A DNA stretch of 64,000 nucleotides from NCBI GenBank assembly GCA_030407315.1, contig JALQPE010001823.1, positions 230,923-294,922 on the forward strand, read 5' to 3'. Below the pieces are notes generated by a model. It was not told the DNA's origin and ran no database searches. It saw nothing but the letters and a program-made list of their open reading frames with translations. This document shows, in pieces, positions 51,314 through 61,297 of this stretch (position 1 is its first letter; every line of letters starts with the position of its first letter). The position numbers and the translations under genes are program-made. The stretch is from Asparagopsis taxiformis (Eukaryota > Rhodophyta > Florideophyceae > Bonnemaisoniales > Bonnemaisoniaceae).

Positions 51314-54300
51314 ATGGCTCCGAGACGGACTCCTATTCGAAAGAAAACCACAAGTCGTAGGACAAAGGCGAGATTCGATTCACTCAATGTGGCCAGTCCC
51401 AGTAAACAGCTTCCTGGGAAACTGCAGGGAGAAATCCGCAGCAGTGATGCAGCCTGCATGAACAAAGAAATCCCGAGAGGTAATGAGCTACGACGTGAGT
51501 GTACCACAGATGACCTATTGGAGTCCCCAATCCCTATGGGTGACACAATAGAAGGTTGTATTGATGTGTACAGCAACAACGATGAAGCTGGAAGTGACAT
51601 CTACGTAGCATCGAGCACGCTAATGGAATCGGAAGAAGCAACCGGACGAGGTTCTGATTCCATTTCAACTGGAGGCCCGATAGACCGAAATGCTGGGGAT
51701 GAAGCATGTGGTGATTTCAAGGCATTACTACAATGGCCTGCGATGTATGGGGCTCTTCAGCTGAGTGGAACTCAAAGAATGACAAGAGCCCACTATGAAG
51801 GTACCCTGTTCGGAATGAATTTCCGCAGAGATCCAAGTGAGCACGTCCCGTCGGACTCTGTGATGCGACAGAAGATACTACCATTCTTGAGGAAACACTG
51901 CTATGCAAAGAGCTGTGACATCGAGTTTCCGATAGACCTTCGAAAGAGCGGAGCAAGAGCTGCACAGCATCGAGGTGCAGTAGGAACCCGTGGAACAACA
52001 GATGACAGAGACAATTGTGGAGGAATGGCGAAAGTTCGTATTGTACTCCCAAGCACATGGGCTCTGAAAGATGTCCAGACTCGACCAATCTTTGAATCAT
52101 TCCGCAGTGATGCGAACAATCGAAGCTCAGAAGGAGAAAAATCAACCGCAGAGTGCAGCATTGAAGATTCGTTCATTGCAAAGTGCAGGAGGGGTGTTTT
52201 GAGCGACCCATTCGTTCGCACAGCAGTTGTTCCCATTGACAGCGATGGGAAAAAGGGTTTGAAGCACATTTATGTACCTGATGGAACAGCAATTCGAATC
52301 CGATGTCATCCAGGAGCTCGTCAGGTTGCCGTCATCGAAAGAGCAAAAGGGTTCAGGAAGAATGACAGAGATGGTGGGAAACCGAAGAGGAGAAGAGTGG
52401 CGGTTACGTCGTTGTGGGAACTTCATGCTAGGACCATAGTTACCTATGAGGCTCGACACGACGGTGAGCATGATGTGCATGTCGAAAAATATCTGCAGCC
52501 GCGAATGTCACATCTATTGGAATGGGAGAGGCAGCATGCTCTGCGAGCGATATCGCAATGTGTAATCGGAGCAGGAGCCAAGGGAAAAGGAACACGAGCT
52601 GGGGACGTGATAACCGTTCTATTACCAATTGGAATGGAAGAGGGTGATATTGTTCCACACGTCGTATTGGTGAACAGGTATTTGAAAGAGCAGGTCGGAG
52701 AAGCATCCACCATGTTACTTTGCTTTTCACCGGGCGCGAGCTTTGCTGAAGCCAGAAACCCGCCCGATAGACTAGGAAGCCCCAACTATGAAGAAATTCG
52801 TGTTTCAGGGGTGTTCTCGGATGGTTTCGGAGACCACAGGTCGCAATGGCACCCAGCGTCTCCGCGAGAAGATGCACCATGTTGGGGAAAGCTGGAGGAT
52901 GGTCGAAACTACTTTGTTTACCGATTTCTCCTTTACACGGATGACTTTGAACCATTCACAAGCAGGAAGGGAAGTTTTGGTGGATGCTATATGTTACCTC
53001 TCAATCTACCGCCTCGGAAAAGGGGAAGCTACCAAGCGGTTCGAGTGATTGGTTTGCCACCTCCGGGAGTGTCCACAAATTGTGTATTGCGATATATCGT
53101 TCAAGATATAGTGCGAGGAAGCACAGAGGGTTTCCCAACGAAAAATGCAGAGGGAGAAGATATTGTGGTATTTCTAGACCCAGTGGGGAGCATTGGAGAC
53201 TATCCTGCAGTTTCACATACCCTGGATGTTCTTGGACACACATCAAACTCTCCGTGCCACATCTGCAGTTTCCGCAAATATGACCTGAGCAGTACTGGTG
53301 GCACGAAGAATGCATACACTTCGGTAGTGAACGGGCAAACATCGACGCATGCCAGGAGCAAGTATCGGAATGCATCGACACGTAAGGATGCCACAGAAAC
53401 CCAGCTTCGCACTCTCGGACTGGCTGCAGAAGAAGGGGAAGATTTACCATTTCATGTCCTGAGCACTTCCTTGGAAGCAGTGCAGGAAGAAGTACCGAAG
53501 ACGGAAAACGGAGTTTCAGTTGTCCCAGCAATTTTTGACCCGTACCGTTCCGCAGTGATAGCACCTGACCATCTATTGTCTGGACTGGCACAAGATGTAC
53601 TGAACGCTTGTATTTCAGCTGCCAGCCCACGAATTCGAGAGGTAGCTGAATTGCAAATTCTGGGCGCTCTGAAGAAGTTCAGGATGGGAAGGCAGAACCG
53701 TTTATTTGGAACCAACAATCTGCTTTCCATGAACATGAGTGACATATTCAGTGTGCTTCTGATAGCACCTATGGCATTCGAAAACGCAGCTCGAATGATG
53801 GATGGGAAAGGGGAAGGTCATCGTGAAAAATTTGATGGGGCCGTCAAACTAGTAGTGATGTTTCAGAAGCTGGTTTCGTGTATTAGTTTCATGCCCGTAT
53901 GGTGGAAAGACGGTCCCCATGAAGTAGAGACGGCTGACGGAGAAGGTGGCAGGAATGAATGCATTCTGGGAAGAACTGTAGACTACGTGGAGACGTTGAA
54001 TGAGTATTGTCGGAAAGTGAAGGGAGCAGGAGCACATTTGGACAAGCCTAATGTTCATCGTCTTGTCGAGTTTTGTGTTCATACGCTTCCTGCCTACGGC
54101 TCTGTGAAGCACGTGCAGGAGCTTATATTCGAACGGATGCATCAGCCGCTGAAGAAAGGTGTGAGAATGTCCAATCACCAAAGCGAACAGCTTTCAGCGC
54201 TGGAATTAGTTCTTGCGGATGACTGGCAGACGAGAGTGGCCATTGTTTTGCGCGAAATCGGCATGGAGCCACAACATTGGTCCTCGTCCGAATGCTCTCA

Positions 54301-55117
54301 AATGGTCAACGTTCTTTCACAGGAGCTAGGGAGAGAAATAGATGTGGAAGACGAGGTAGTGAAAAACTGCTTCCAGGAACCGGTTCTCCAGCTTCTCTCC
54401 CAGCGTCGAGGAAAGATATTGTCGGCGGATGGTGAAATTGTGACGTGGAGAGGGCATGGAGGTATATCTATTGACGAGGTCAAGGAGTACATGAATGGAA
54501 AATGTGATATGGCAGAGGGTGCTGTAGGTGTTTTCAAACGGTTCTTTACCGAAAGGTACGGAAGCGGAACAAGCGGGTGTGGAAAGTATGCCGAATGGGT
54601 GAGAAGAGTTTCTAGAAGCACTACGACAGAGTGGGGAAGGAAAACAGTGCAGAGGTCTGGCTCTCTAGAATCAGGAGCTATCATCCATGCTGTTTGCCCT
54701 GAACAGATGAAATGTGAGGATGGTGCAACTTCACAAGCGATTCTGTACCCGGCGTCTCGTCTCACATCAGAGATAATGCGGGGAAGAATTAATTATGAAC
54801 CGCGGTTTTTTATTGTTCTAGCGTTCTTTATCCTGAGGAACGAGAGTGCGAGAGATGAGCAAGGTACAGCTTATGGAGTTTGCCTGGGTTTGCAAAAAAC
54901 TGATGAAGGAGTGTTCAAGGTCGAAGAGAGGCGACGAACAGTAATTGTGGAGATGAGTGAGGGAGTCACTGAGGTGTTTGGTATGCACTATTGCAATGGG
55001 AGTGTATGCGAATATGATGAGAACATGAGGGAGGTAAGGCACGGACCCGGACTGCTGGAGGGTGGAGAGATATATGCACTATGTAGGCGAGACGGATTTC
55101 CACCGAGGGCTGCATGA
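51314..55117 (+). CDS. CACTA/TNP2-like DDE transposase
   Basis: 1267 residues, one uninterrupted frame. After a basic, low-complexity start (SPSKQ...KTTSRRTK) the central part matches the layout of TNP2-type transposases. FLLYTDDF (D543/D544) is followed by a GGCYMLPLNLPP strand, then IGDYPAV (D629) leading into a zinc-binding-like pair CHIC (C648, C651). A helical region with APDHLLSGLAQDV comes next, and HVQELIFERMHQPLK (E936 or E940) provides the candidate last acidic residue. Family assignment rests on this motif order and on the CACTA terminus found 2.8 kb upstream; the exact catalytic residues are my inference. Transposases of this group cut at CACTA ends and leave 3-bp target duplications. 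No damage is seen, so it may be active. Confidence 0.7.
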   Translation: MAPRRTPIRKKTTSRRTKARFDSLNVASPSKQLPGKLQGEIRSSDAACMNKEIPRGNELRRECTTDDLLESPIPMGDTIEGCIDVYSNNDEAGSDIYVASSTLMESEEATGRGSDSISTGGPIDRNAGDEACGDFKALLQWPAMYGALQLSGTQRMTRAHYEGTLFGMNFRRDPSEHVPSDSVMRQKILPFLRKHCYAKSCDIEFPIDLRKSGARAAQHRGAVGTRGTTDDRDNCGGMAKVRIVLPSTWALKDVQTRPIFESFRSDANNRSSEGEKSTAECSIEDSFIAKCRRGVLSDPFVRTAVVPIDSDGKKGLKHIYVPDGTAIRIRCHPGARQVAVIERAKGFRKNDRDGGKPKRRRVAVTSLWELHARTIVTYEARHDGEHDVHVEKYLQPRMSHLLEWERQHALRAISQCVIGAGAKGKGTRAGDVITVLLPIGMEEGDIVPHVVLVNRYLKEQVGEASTMLLCFSPGASFAEARNPPDRLGSPNYEEIRVSGVFSDGFGDHRSQWHPASPREDAPCWGKLEDGRNYFVYRFLLYTDDFEPFTSRKGSFGGCYMLPLNLPPRKRGSYQAVRVIGLPPPGVSTNCVLRYIVQDIVRGSTEGFPTKNAEGEDIVVFLDPVGSIGDYPAVSHTLDVLGHTSNSPCHICSFRKYDLSSTGGTKNAYTSVVNGQTSTHARSKYRNASTRKDATETQLRTLGLAAEEGEDLPFHVLSTSLEAVQEEVPKTENGVSVVPAIFDPYRSAVIAPDHLLSGLAQDVLNACISAASPRIREVAELQILGALKKFRMGRQNRLFGTNNLLSMNMSDIFSVLLIAPMAFENAARMMDGKGEGHREKFDGAVKLVVMFQKLVSCISFMPVWWKDGPHEVETADGEGGRNECILGRTVDYVETLNEYCRKVKGAGAHLDKPNVHRLVEFCVHTLPAYGSVKHVQELIFERMHQPLKKGVRMSNHQSEQLSALELVLADDWQTRVAIVLREIGMEPQHWSSSECSQMVNVLSQELGREIDVEDEVVKNCFQEPVLQLLSQRRGKILSADGEIVTWRGHGGISIDEVKEYMNGKCDMAEGAVGVFKRFFTERYGSGTSGCGKYAEWVRRVSRSTTTEWGRKTVQRSGSLESGAIIHAVCPEQMKCEDGATSQAILYPASRLTSEIMRGRINYEPRFFIVLAFFILRNESARDEQGTAYGVCLGLQKTDEGVFKVEERRRTVIVEMSEGVTEVFGMHYCNGSVCEYDENMREVRHGPGLLEGGEIYALCRRDGFPPRAA

Positions 55118-56452
55118 TTTTTAGGGAAGAATAAAATGAATAACCAGATGCATCACATATGAATTGTACACTCTAGGGCGGTGGTGGATTGGTGCAAAGT
55201 AGTGGGGAGAGGATCTGAGAGGATGGAGGGAGGTATGCTTACAGCAAAGTCATCGTTACGATGACTTTGCTGTAAGAAAACGTTTCCATTACAGTGGCCA
55301 AGAATGTTTTACCGGGTAAAAAAATCGTGGCAGCTGTAATGATTTGCTTTCTTACAGCAAAGTCATCGTAACGATGACTTTGCTGTAAGGAACCGTTTCC
55401 TTGCAGTGGCCGAAGAATTTTTTACCGGGTAAAAAATCAGCAAGAAATTTTACCGGGTAAAAAAATTGTGGCCGCTGTAATGATTTGCTTTCTTACAGCA
55501 AAGTCATCGTTACGATGACTTTGCTGTAAGAAAACGTTTCATTACAGCGGCCACAATTTTTTACCCGGTAAAGAAATCATGGCTACTGTAATGTTTTCTT
55601 TTCTTACAGCAAAGTCATCGTAACGATGACTTTGCTGTAAGAAAACGTTTCATTACAGCGGCCACAATTTTTTTACCCGGTAAAGAAATCATGGCTGCTG
55701 TAATGTTTTCTTTTCTTACAGCAAAGTCATCGTAACGATGACTTTGCTGTAAGAAAACGTTTCATTACAGCAAATTCATCGATAGTTAAGGTTAAGTAAC
55801 CAACTTTAGGATGTCCAGAGGACCTGCTCGTTGTAAGGAATAAGGAATATTGATCAACTGACGAGGAGGAAGCATTTTGAATCGACTAGGGTAGGAACGC
55901 AATGAGATTTGGTATGCAAGAAAACTGAATCGCAGTAGTGAATAGGTAGTTGAAATGAATTCATATTGATGTTCTTTGGTGTATTGTCCATTGGAGCACA
56001 TTGAAAACCATTTATATGATCACCGTTTAAATAGTCTATGAATCCTTTGCAGCCGAGTACGCCAATAGGAAGAAATTCAAGCAGTGGCCTGCACGGGAAC
56101 CGTTCATTTGTGAGTAGCAAAAGTTAGTGTAGAAATGAATTTTTCAGACTTGTAGGAGAGGTGGATCGTAGTAAATGTATAAAACTCACGTAGAATCGAT
56201 TGATAGGAATCAATGGTACGGAAGAAGAAGCGAGGTGGAGAGTGTGGATGAAATAGGTTGTTGGAATATGAATGATAATTGACGTGGTGAGGTAAACGGG
56301 TTCGATTGCATTATATGCGCTAGAGGTACATACTATTAGGTGTAGATTGATGGAAAGGGCTAAACGCTTTGTGGAGGTATCAGGATCAGGTAGAGTCAGA
56401 GGTGCTGAGCGGGTGCAGCGTAAGGTTCATCAGGACTGAACGTAGGTAGGGA
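55118..56452. other. Interval between transposase and fusion gene
   Basis: It contains the first palindrome cluster (55238-55770), then about 680 bp of AT-rich sequence without a recognised gene. It should hold the terminator of the transposase gene and the promoter of the next gene. Confidence 0.5.
55238..55753. repeat. Palindrome cluster A: five 39-bp palindromes alternating with a second palindrome
   Basis: Copies lie at 55238-55276, 55351-55389, 55492-55530, 55603-55641 and 55715-55753. Each is CTTACAGCAAAGTCATCG, a TTA or TAA centre, and the exact complement of the arm. Spacing is 111-113 bp, once 141. The spacers form a second, imperfect palindrome: ATTACAG.GGCCA on one side, TTTACCCGGTAAA in the middle and TGGC.GCTGTAAT on the other. 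All could extrude as cruciforms or fold as RNA hairpins. Confidence 0.92.
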
Positions 56453-59400
56453 ATGTCTTGTCCGGACAGTATAAGAGAGGAAGCTGAGAGACGGGAAGCG
56501 CACTCGGAGGTACCACAATTGTGGATTTCATCGTCTACACAACATTTGAACAGAGAACCGATTGAACGAACTGAGATTGCAGGGATTACAATGGGAGACA
56601 ATAGTATCATGAATACTACAGCGGAGAAGAGCAATTCTCCTTCTGCTGAAGAGAAAAGCATCACTATTGCTCAGTACAGCTCTTCTAAAGTGCAAGTTGA
56701 TCCTCGCAAAGTGAAATTTCCGACAGTGACCTCCCGTTTGGTGCGACCGGGTCGTGTAAACGAACTGGCCAGCATTTTCATGGATAGAGGTTTCTCTACC
56801 ACTGGAACTATGATTACAGTCTGCAAAATGGAAGATAACGAAGGAGACGAGTTTTACTGCATCGATGGCTCTCATCGCATAGCTGCTCTGCAACTATGCC
56901 TGGAGAAGTACTCAGGAAAGAACAGGGATTCCTTGGAATTGGTTTGGGTACAACAGTTGATTGCGCCGAACGGGCGTCTAATTTTCGATGCGCTGGAGGT
57001 TCTGAAACTGTCTCTCGAAGCCAATATACAAACTCACGATGTCGCTTCTGTGAGCATTGCCGACAATGTGTGTGCGGTCATAGAGTTTCTCAGGTTTTCC
57101 AACCAGATGGATCTTCCTGTTGTCCGGCTTATTCCTATTCTGAAAGAAGTGAGCTATATTCTGCCGTCCGACAGGAACCGTTCGGAGAACTCGTATAGGC
57201 AGTACATCAACATTGCGAAGGGGTTCAATCGCACAGACAGCGTTGCTTTCGTGTACTGGAGCTCTATCCCTAGCGTTTACAATGCTTTGGATAGGAACAG
57301 AGAAATCGAGGATGCAAGAACCGAGGGAAGAGATCCGGACTTTTCTCGAATTGACTCTGCCGATATGTACGGGTGCGTGCTCGATCTTGTCAATAACGCA
57401 ATATTCCGCAATGGCACGGACGGACGCGGGACGCGCGATAAGGAGTGGTTCCAGTGGTTTGTGCTCGAGATGACAGCGTCGTGGACAAGGATGAGGAGGA
57501 AGAGAGGACTTGTCAGAAATATCGGAAGCGGAAGTCCGTTCACGATGCGCACTTGGCTACTGGCTCTGTTGGCCATCTATGATATGGCAGAGGTCGTCCG
57601 CAAGTGGTTGAACTCTGCAACGATGGAGGAATTCGTGCGAACGGATTTGGCAGCAGAAAACGCGAAGGAGGTCGGGGATAATGATCATCGCATTGGAGAG
57701 CGCATTGTATTCGTCCTTGTCGACTTTCATGACGACGTGGTAGACAGTAGCAGTCTGAGAACCAAGAACGGGATGTTTACAAACAGTTTTTACGACAAAC
57801 TGGAATATGCTACCGGGACAAAGGCAATGCAGGAGACGAAAGCGGAGGAGGAGAGGGAACGGAATCGCATGACCCCCGGAGAAATAGAAAAAACACTTGT
57901 TGATGGCGCCAAAGCAGAAGACGAAGAAGCACCTACTGCCGCAGAACAGGGAAATAATTCTACAGAGAAGGAAACGGTGGAAACTTCTGGTCCTGTTCAA
58001 GCAGAAGAAGGAGTATCTGCCGAAGCCCAAGCAGAGCAGGAAGTTTCTGCTGTTGTGGAGGAAGAACAGGAAATTACTCCAAATGTGGTGGCTGAAGAAG
58101 TGATTCCTGCTGTCGCGACGAAAGCAATAGAAGAGGCACCTCTGAGCACCCCGAAAGAAGCAGAAGACCGTCCTGCCGCAGCAAAAGAGGGAGGACAGGA
58201 ACGTCCTGCCACGCGTCTTGCAGCAGCTGAGAAGAGGGAAGCAGAACGTCTTGCTGTTCTCCAAAAAGAACAGGAACGTCTTTCAGCTTCAAGGGCAGAG
58301 CGGGAAAGTCGTGCCAGGGATAATTCGCCGGGAAGGATTGTCAGAGAAGATCTTCCTCAGGGAAGGAAACAAAGCGGCGATACGCAAAGTCTGGATATCA
58401 ACTTGGACAATAGTGGTCGCATGGACATAGACACGCCTGGACAACAAGCTGGAGATGCGCAGAACCGCTCTGTGATATTGAAACTTCGAATCAGGACACC
58501 AGAAACTTACAGCACTAGCCCGGCCGAAGTGGACAAGGAGAATTCGGGAAGAAGCAGGAGTTCTGGTGGAAGCGGCGATGAAAACGAGTCCAGGTTGGAT
58601 AAGAAGCGAAGAAGGGAAGATACTAGCGCGAAGTTTTCTGAGCCCAATACGCCGGATGACAACATTGAGATTGGGCCTCCCCGGGAAAAGAAGAGTAGAG
58701 TCAATGCAAGAGAACGAACGACTGGAGAAGAAGCACCACTCTTCACTGACGAGCAAGAAAACTCCCTTCCAGACCGCACATTCGCAGAGGACATACCTGA
58801 GAAGCTGCCTTTATGCGTTCCTTCCAACTCGAGAATGAAGTATTATATCACAGAAGAAGACATTGATACAATCCGGACGGAGATAATGGAAGCAGCTGCA
58901 GGCTACTCTACTTTGGTATGTCCCCTCGGTTCTTGTGAAAGCCAACAATACTTCAGCTACCAGAGAAGAATGATCGACGAGCTTGGTTACGTGGTGTTGC
59001 AAGACATTTTCTCTTCTACTACAGTGGGAGCAGCTACGCACGAGTTATTCACACAGATGGCCAGCACATTCCAAGGTACTACAAGTGGCTCAAGTACAAG
59101 TCAGAAGAACCCGTGGAAACCACTTCGACCGAAAGACAGCACTGGTGTATTCAAGACGGACCGGAAAAGCATCTGCGATGACCTTGAGCAAGAAAGCGCG
59201 CGGCAGTACAGGAACAAGCTGATTCTGGAGCTAGGTAAGGCGATTTGTGCGGAGAACCTGAAGCTCGGGTTTGGAAGAGAAGAAGCGGTGGTCTTTCCAG
59301 AAACGGGTCTTCGTCTGATTTTGACCGCAGAAGGTAGTCAGGAGCAACTTATGCATGCATGTATGCATACCGATGTTCCCGTCCGTGAGGGAACTGGAAC

Positions 59401-59725
59401 TGGTCCTCTCAACTCGCCATCATATTTCATGATGGCTGCTGGTGCGGATGGGTTCATCATTCGTATCGCCAAGTTCAGCCATGTGTGCCTAAGTCATCCA
59501 GCGAAAGAAAAGTACCGCGTGCCAGTGACGAACGTGCGCATCCCACCGTATTCCCTGCTTGTATGCCGAACGGACGTGTATCACGGAGGAATGGGATTCG
59601 CGGAGGGTCGTTCTTCGGTGAGGTACCAGCATCCTATCCGGTCCCATCTATCACTGCGAACTTCCAGGGAGAAGTTGCTACAGCCTCCCTTCAATGTCAA
59701 CTACTGGGAGCGTTTAGATATCTGA
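56453..59725 (+). CDS. ParB/Srx-like domain fused to a 2-oxoglutarate-Fe(II) dioxygenase-like domain
   Basis: 1090 residues, one frame; an alternative start is the Met at 56591. Residues about 84-155 resemble the ParB/sulfiredoxin fold: RLVRPGRVNELASIF, a strand, then YCIDGSHRIAAL (DGSHR at 138-142), the position of the ParB GEHR motif. A helical region (155-450) is shared with the gene at 61298 and includes ADNVCAVIEF, YWSSIP and LEMTASW. Then comes a Glu/Ala-rich disordered linker with basic, nuclear-signal-like patches (LDKKRRRE, REKKSR). The C-terminal 250 residues look like a double-stranded beta-helix oxygenase: HTD (H972, D974), a distal His in DVYHGG (H1044) and an Arg (R1053 or R1057), the usual HxD...H plus 2-oxoglutarate Arg pattern. 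The substrate is unknown; DNA or chromatin is a reasonable guess given the transposon setting. Palindrome clusters flank the gene on both sides. Confidence 0.6.
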   Translation: MSCPDSIREEAERREAHSEVPQLWISSSTQHLNREPIERTEIAGITMGDNSIMNTTAEKSNSPSAEEKSITIAQYSSSKVQVDPRKVKFPTVTSRLVRPGRVNELASIFMDRGFSTTGTMITVCKMEDNEGDEFYCIDGSHRIAALQLCLEKYSGKNRDSLELVWVQQLIAPNGRLIFDALEVLKLSLEANIQTHDVASVSIADNVCAVIEFLRFSNQMDLPVVRLIPILKEVSYILPSDRNRSENSYRQYINIAKGFNRTDSVAFVYWSSIPSVYNALDRNREIEDARTEGRDPDFSRIDSADMYGCVLDLVNNAIFRNGTDGRGTRDKEWFQWFVLEMTASWTRMRRKRGLVRNIGSGSPFTMRTWLLALLAIYDMAEVVRKWLNSATMEEFVRTDLAAENAKEVGDNDHRIGERIVFVLVDFHDDVVDSSSLRTKNGMFTNSFYDKLEYATGTKAMQETKAEEERERNRMTPGEIEKTLVDGAKAEDEEAPTAAEQGNNSTEKETVETSGPVQAEEGVSAEAQAEQEVSAVVEEEQEITPNVVAEEVIPAVATKAIEEAPLSTPKEAEDRPAAAKEGGQERPATRLAAAEKREAERLAVLQKEQERLSASRAERESRARDNSPGRIVREDLPQGRKQSGDTQSLDINLDNSGRMDIDTPGQQAGDAQNRSVILKLRIRTPETYSTSPAEVDKENSGRSRSSGGSGDENESRLDKKRRREDTSAKFSEPNTPDDNIEIGPPREKKSRVNARERTTGEEAPLFTDEQENSLPDRTFAEDIPEKLPLCVPSNSRMKYYITEEDIDTIRTEIMEAAAGYSTLVCPLGSCESQQYFSYQRRMIDELGYVVLQDIFSSTTVGAATHELFTQMASTFQGTTSGSSTSQKNPWKPLRPKDSTGVFKTDRKSICDDLEQESARQYRNKLILELGKAICAENLKLGFGREEAVVFPETGLRLILTAEGSQEQLMHACMHTDVPVREGTGTGPLNSPSYFMMAAGADGFIIRIAKFSHVCLSHPAKEKYRVPVTNVRIPPYSLLVCRTDVYHGGMGFAEGRSSVRYQHPIRSHLSLRTSREKLLQPPFNVNYWERLDI

Positions 59726-59978
59726 TGAAATTAGTTCTTAATAGCATTCTATGGCAGGCATCAAGGCCGCCTTCAAGTAAACGATGAAAGTTAGGCTAGT
59801 ACATGACGTTTGCGTATGTAGACGGGTCGAGAGATATACAATACTCAATTTAATATGAGAAGGGGAGGAAACTATGGTGGGCACTACTAGAATAGAACAA
59901 GGTAATATCGCAGTCGTCTTTGGTTACAACATTGAGGTGAGGAAGGCTTACAGATGATGCAGTTTCGCTGGGGTGCTG

Positions 59979-60202
59979 ACAGCAAAGTCATCGTTACGAT
60001 GACTTTGCTGTAATGATTTGATTTCTTACAGCAAAGTCATCGTAACGATGACTTTGCTGTAAGAAATCAAATCATTACAGCGGCCACAATTTTTTACCGG
60101 GTAAAAAATTCTTGCTGATTTTTTTACCCGGTAAATTTTCTCACCACTGTAATCAAACCTTTCCTTACAGCAAAGTCATCGTAACGATGACTTTGCTGTA
60201 AG
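59979..60202. repeat. Palindrome cluster B: three copies
   Basis: Same 39-bp palindrome as cluster A at 59979-60013 (left arm shortened to ACAGC...), 60025-60063 and 60164-60202. TTTTTTACCGGGTAAAAAA-type palindromes and ATTACAG.GGCCAC arms lie between the last two. Confidence 0.92.
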
Positions 60203-60800
60203 CATCCCGGGTAAACGGCTTCGGCTGTAAGCGGTTGGGAGTTTCGTCCGTCTCCCACCCTGGGAAGGGTGAGAAGGGAAGTGTGGAGCCGGGAACATCG
60301 TACAACGATGGTTTGGACGACTGTTGACGGCTCTGGGGAGCACTCTGCGTCGTGCAAGCCTGGTTTGCGCTGGCTGCACTACCTGGTATTGAACGGTTCT
60401 GTGCGCAAAGTTTACTCATGAAGGAGTTAGGTGTTGTGTACCACACCAACCATAGTTACTAACATTTGCAGTGTACTCTAGTGATGTAATTATTATTCTA
60501 GTTTCTAACTATACAATGATATTAAGTAAGTCAGATGTGCACAGAGCATGGTCTAAGCCTAGCACGGTAGAGAAAGATGGAAGAAAGATTGAAGGGTAGG
60601 CATGCAGAGGTATGAAGGCAGCAGTATGTGTAGACTATGGCAGTGGTAAGAAAATATTTCATGCACCAAAGGGTGGGTAGAGTGACATTAGAGAGGTGGT
60701 GTGTAGGGGGAAGGTAGGTGGAGATGATGAAGGAGGACAACAGAAACGAGAGCGAGGGTTGAGACCAACGGCTTACAGATGGAGCAGTTTACCAGGGATG

Positions 60801-61064
60801 CTTACAGCAAAGTCATCGTTACGATGACTTTGCTGTAAGGAAAGGTTTCATTACAGTGGCCATGATTTCTTTACCCGGTAAAAAATTCCTGGCCGCTGTA
60901 ATGAAAACGTTTTCTTACAGCAAAGTCATCGTAACGATGACTTTGCTGTCAGGAAACAAAACATTACAGTGGCCATGATTTCTTTACCCGTAAAAAAATT
61001 CCTGGCCTCTGTAATGAAACGTTTCCTTACAGCAAAGTCATCGTAACGATGGCTTTGCTGTAAG
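60801..61064. repeat. Palindrome cluster C: three copies
   Basis: Copies lie at 60801-60839, 60914-60952 (one mismatch, TGTCAG) and 61026-61064 (one mismatch, GATGGC). Spacing is 112-113 bp, with the same TTTACCCGGTAAA-centred spacer palindrome. The cluster ends 234 bp before the next gene's first ATG. Confidence 0.92.
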
Positions 61065-61297
61065 GATCCTTGGTAAACTGCCTGAGCTGTAATTGTCGTA
61101 CAACGAAAAGTGATGTGGAAGGTTCGGATTGGTCAACCGCTGAATATCATTACCAGGGTGTATACTAATAGGAATATGTCAGATCTCTAAGTTTCGCCTA
61201 TCTTACTCAGCTTACGCAGCAAAACAGCTTGTCGTTCAGATCTTCTTCTCTCTTTCTCAATCTTTCACTCTTCGTTTGTCAATCACTCACCAAAGCA

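Larger units (their letters stand above)
59726..61297. other. Interval between the two fusion-gene paralogs
   Basis: It holds palindrome clusters B and C, and between them about 600 bp (60203-60800) without recognised genes. No tRNA or other RNA gene is seen. Confidence 0.5.

Noticed and set aside
55238..61064. The palindrome clusters as a CRISPR array
   Set aside because: The repeats are full palindromes separated by spacers that are themselves conserved palindromes, not unique spacers; the setting is eukaryotic and no cas genes are present.
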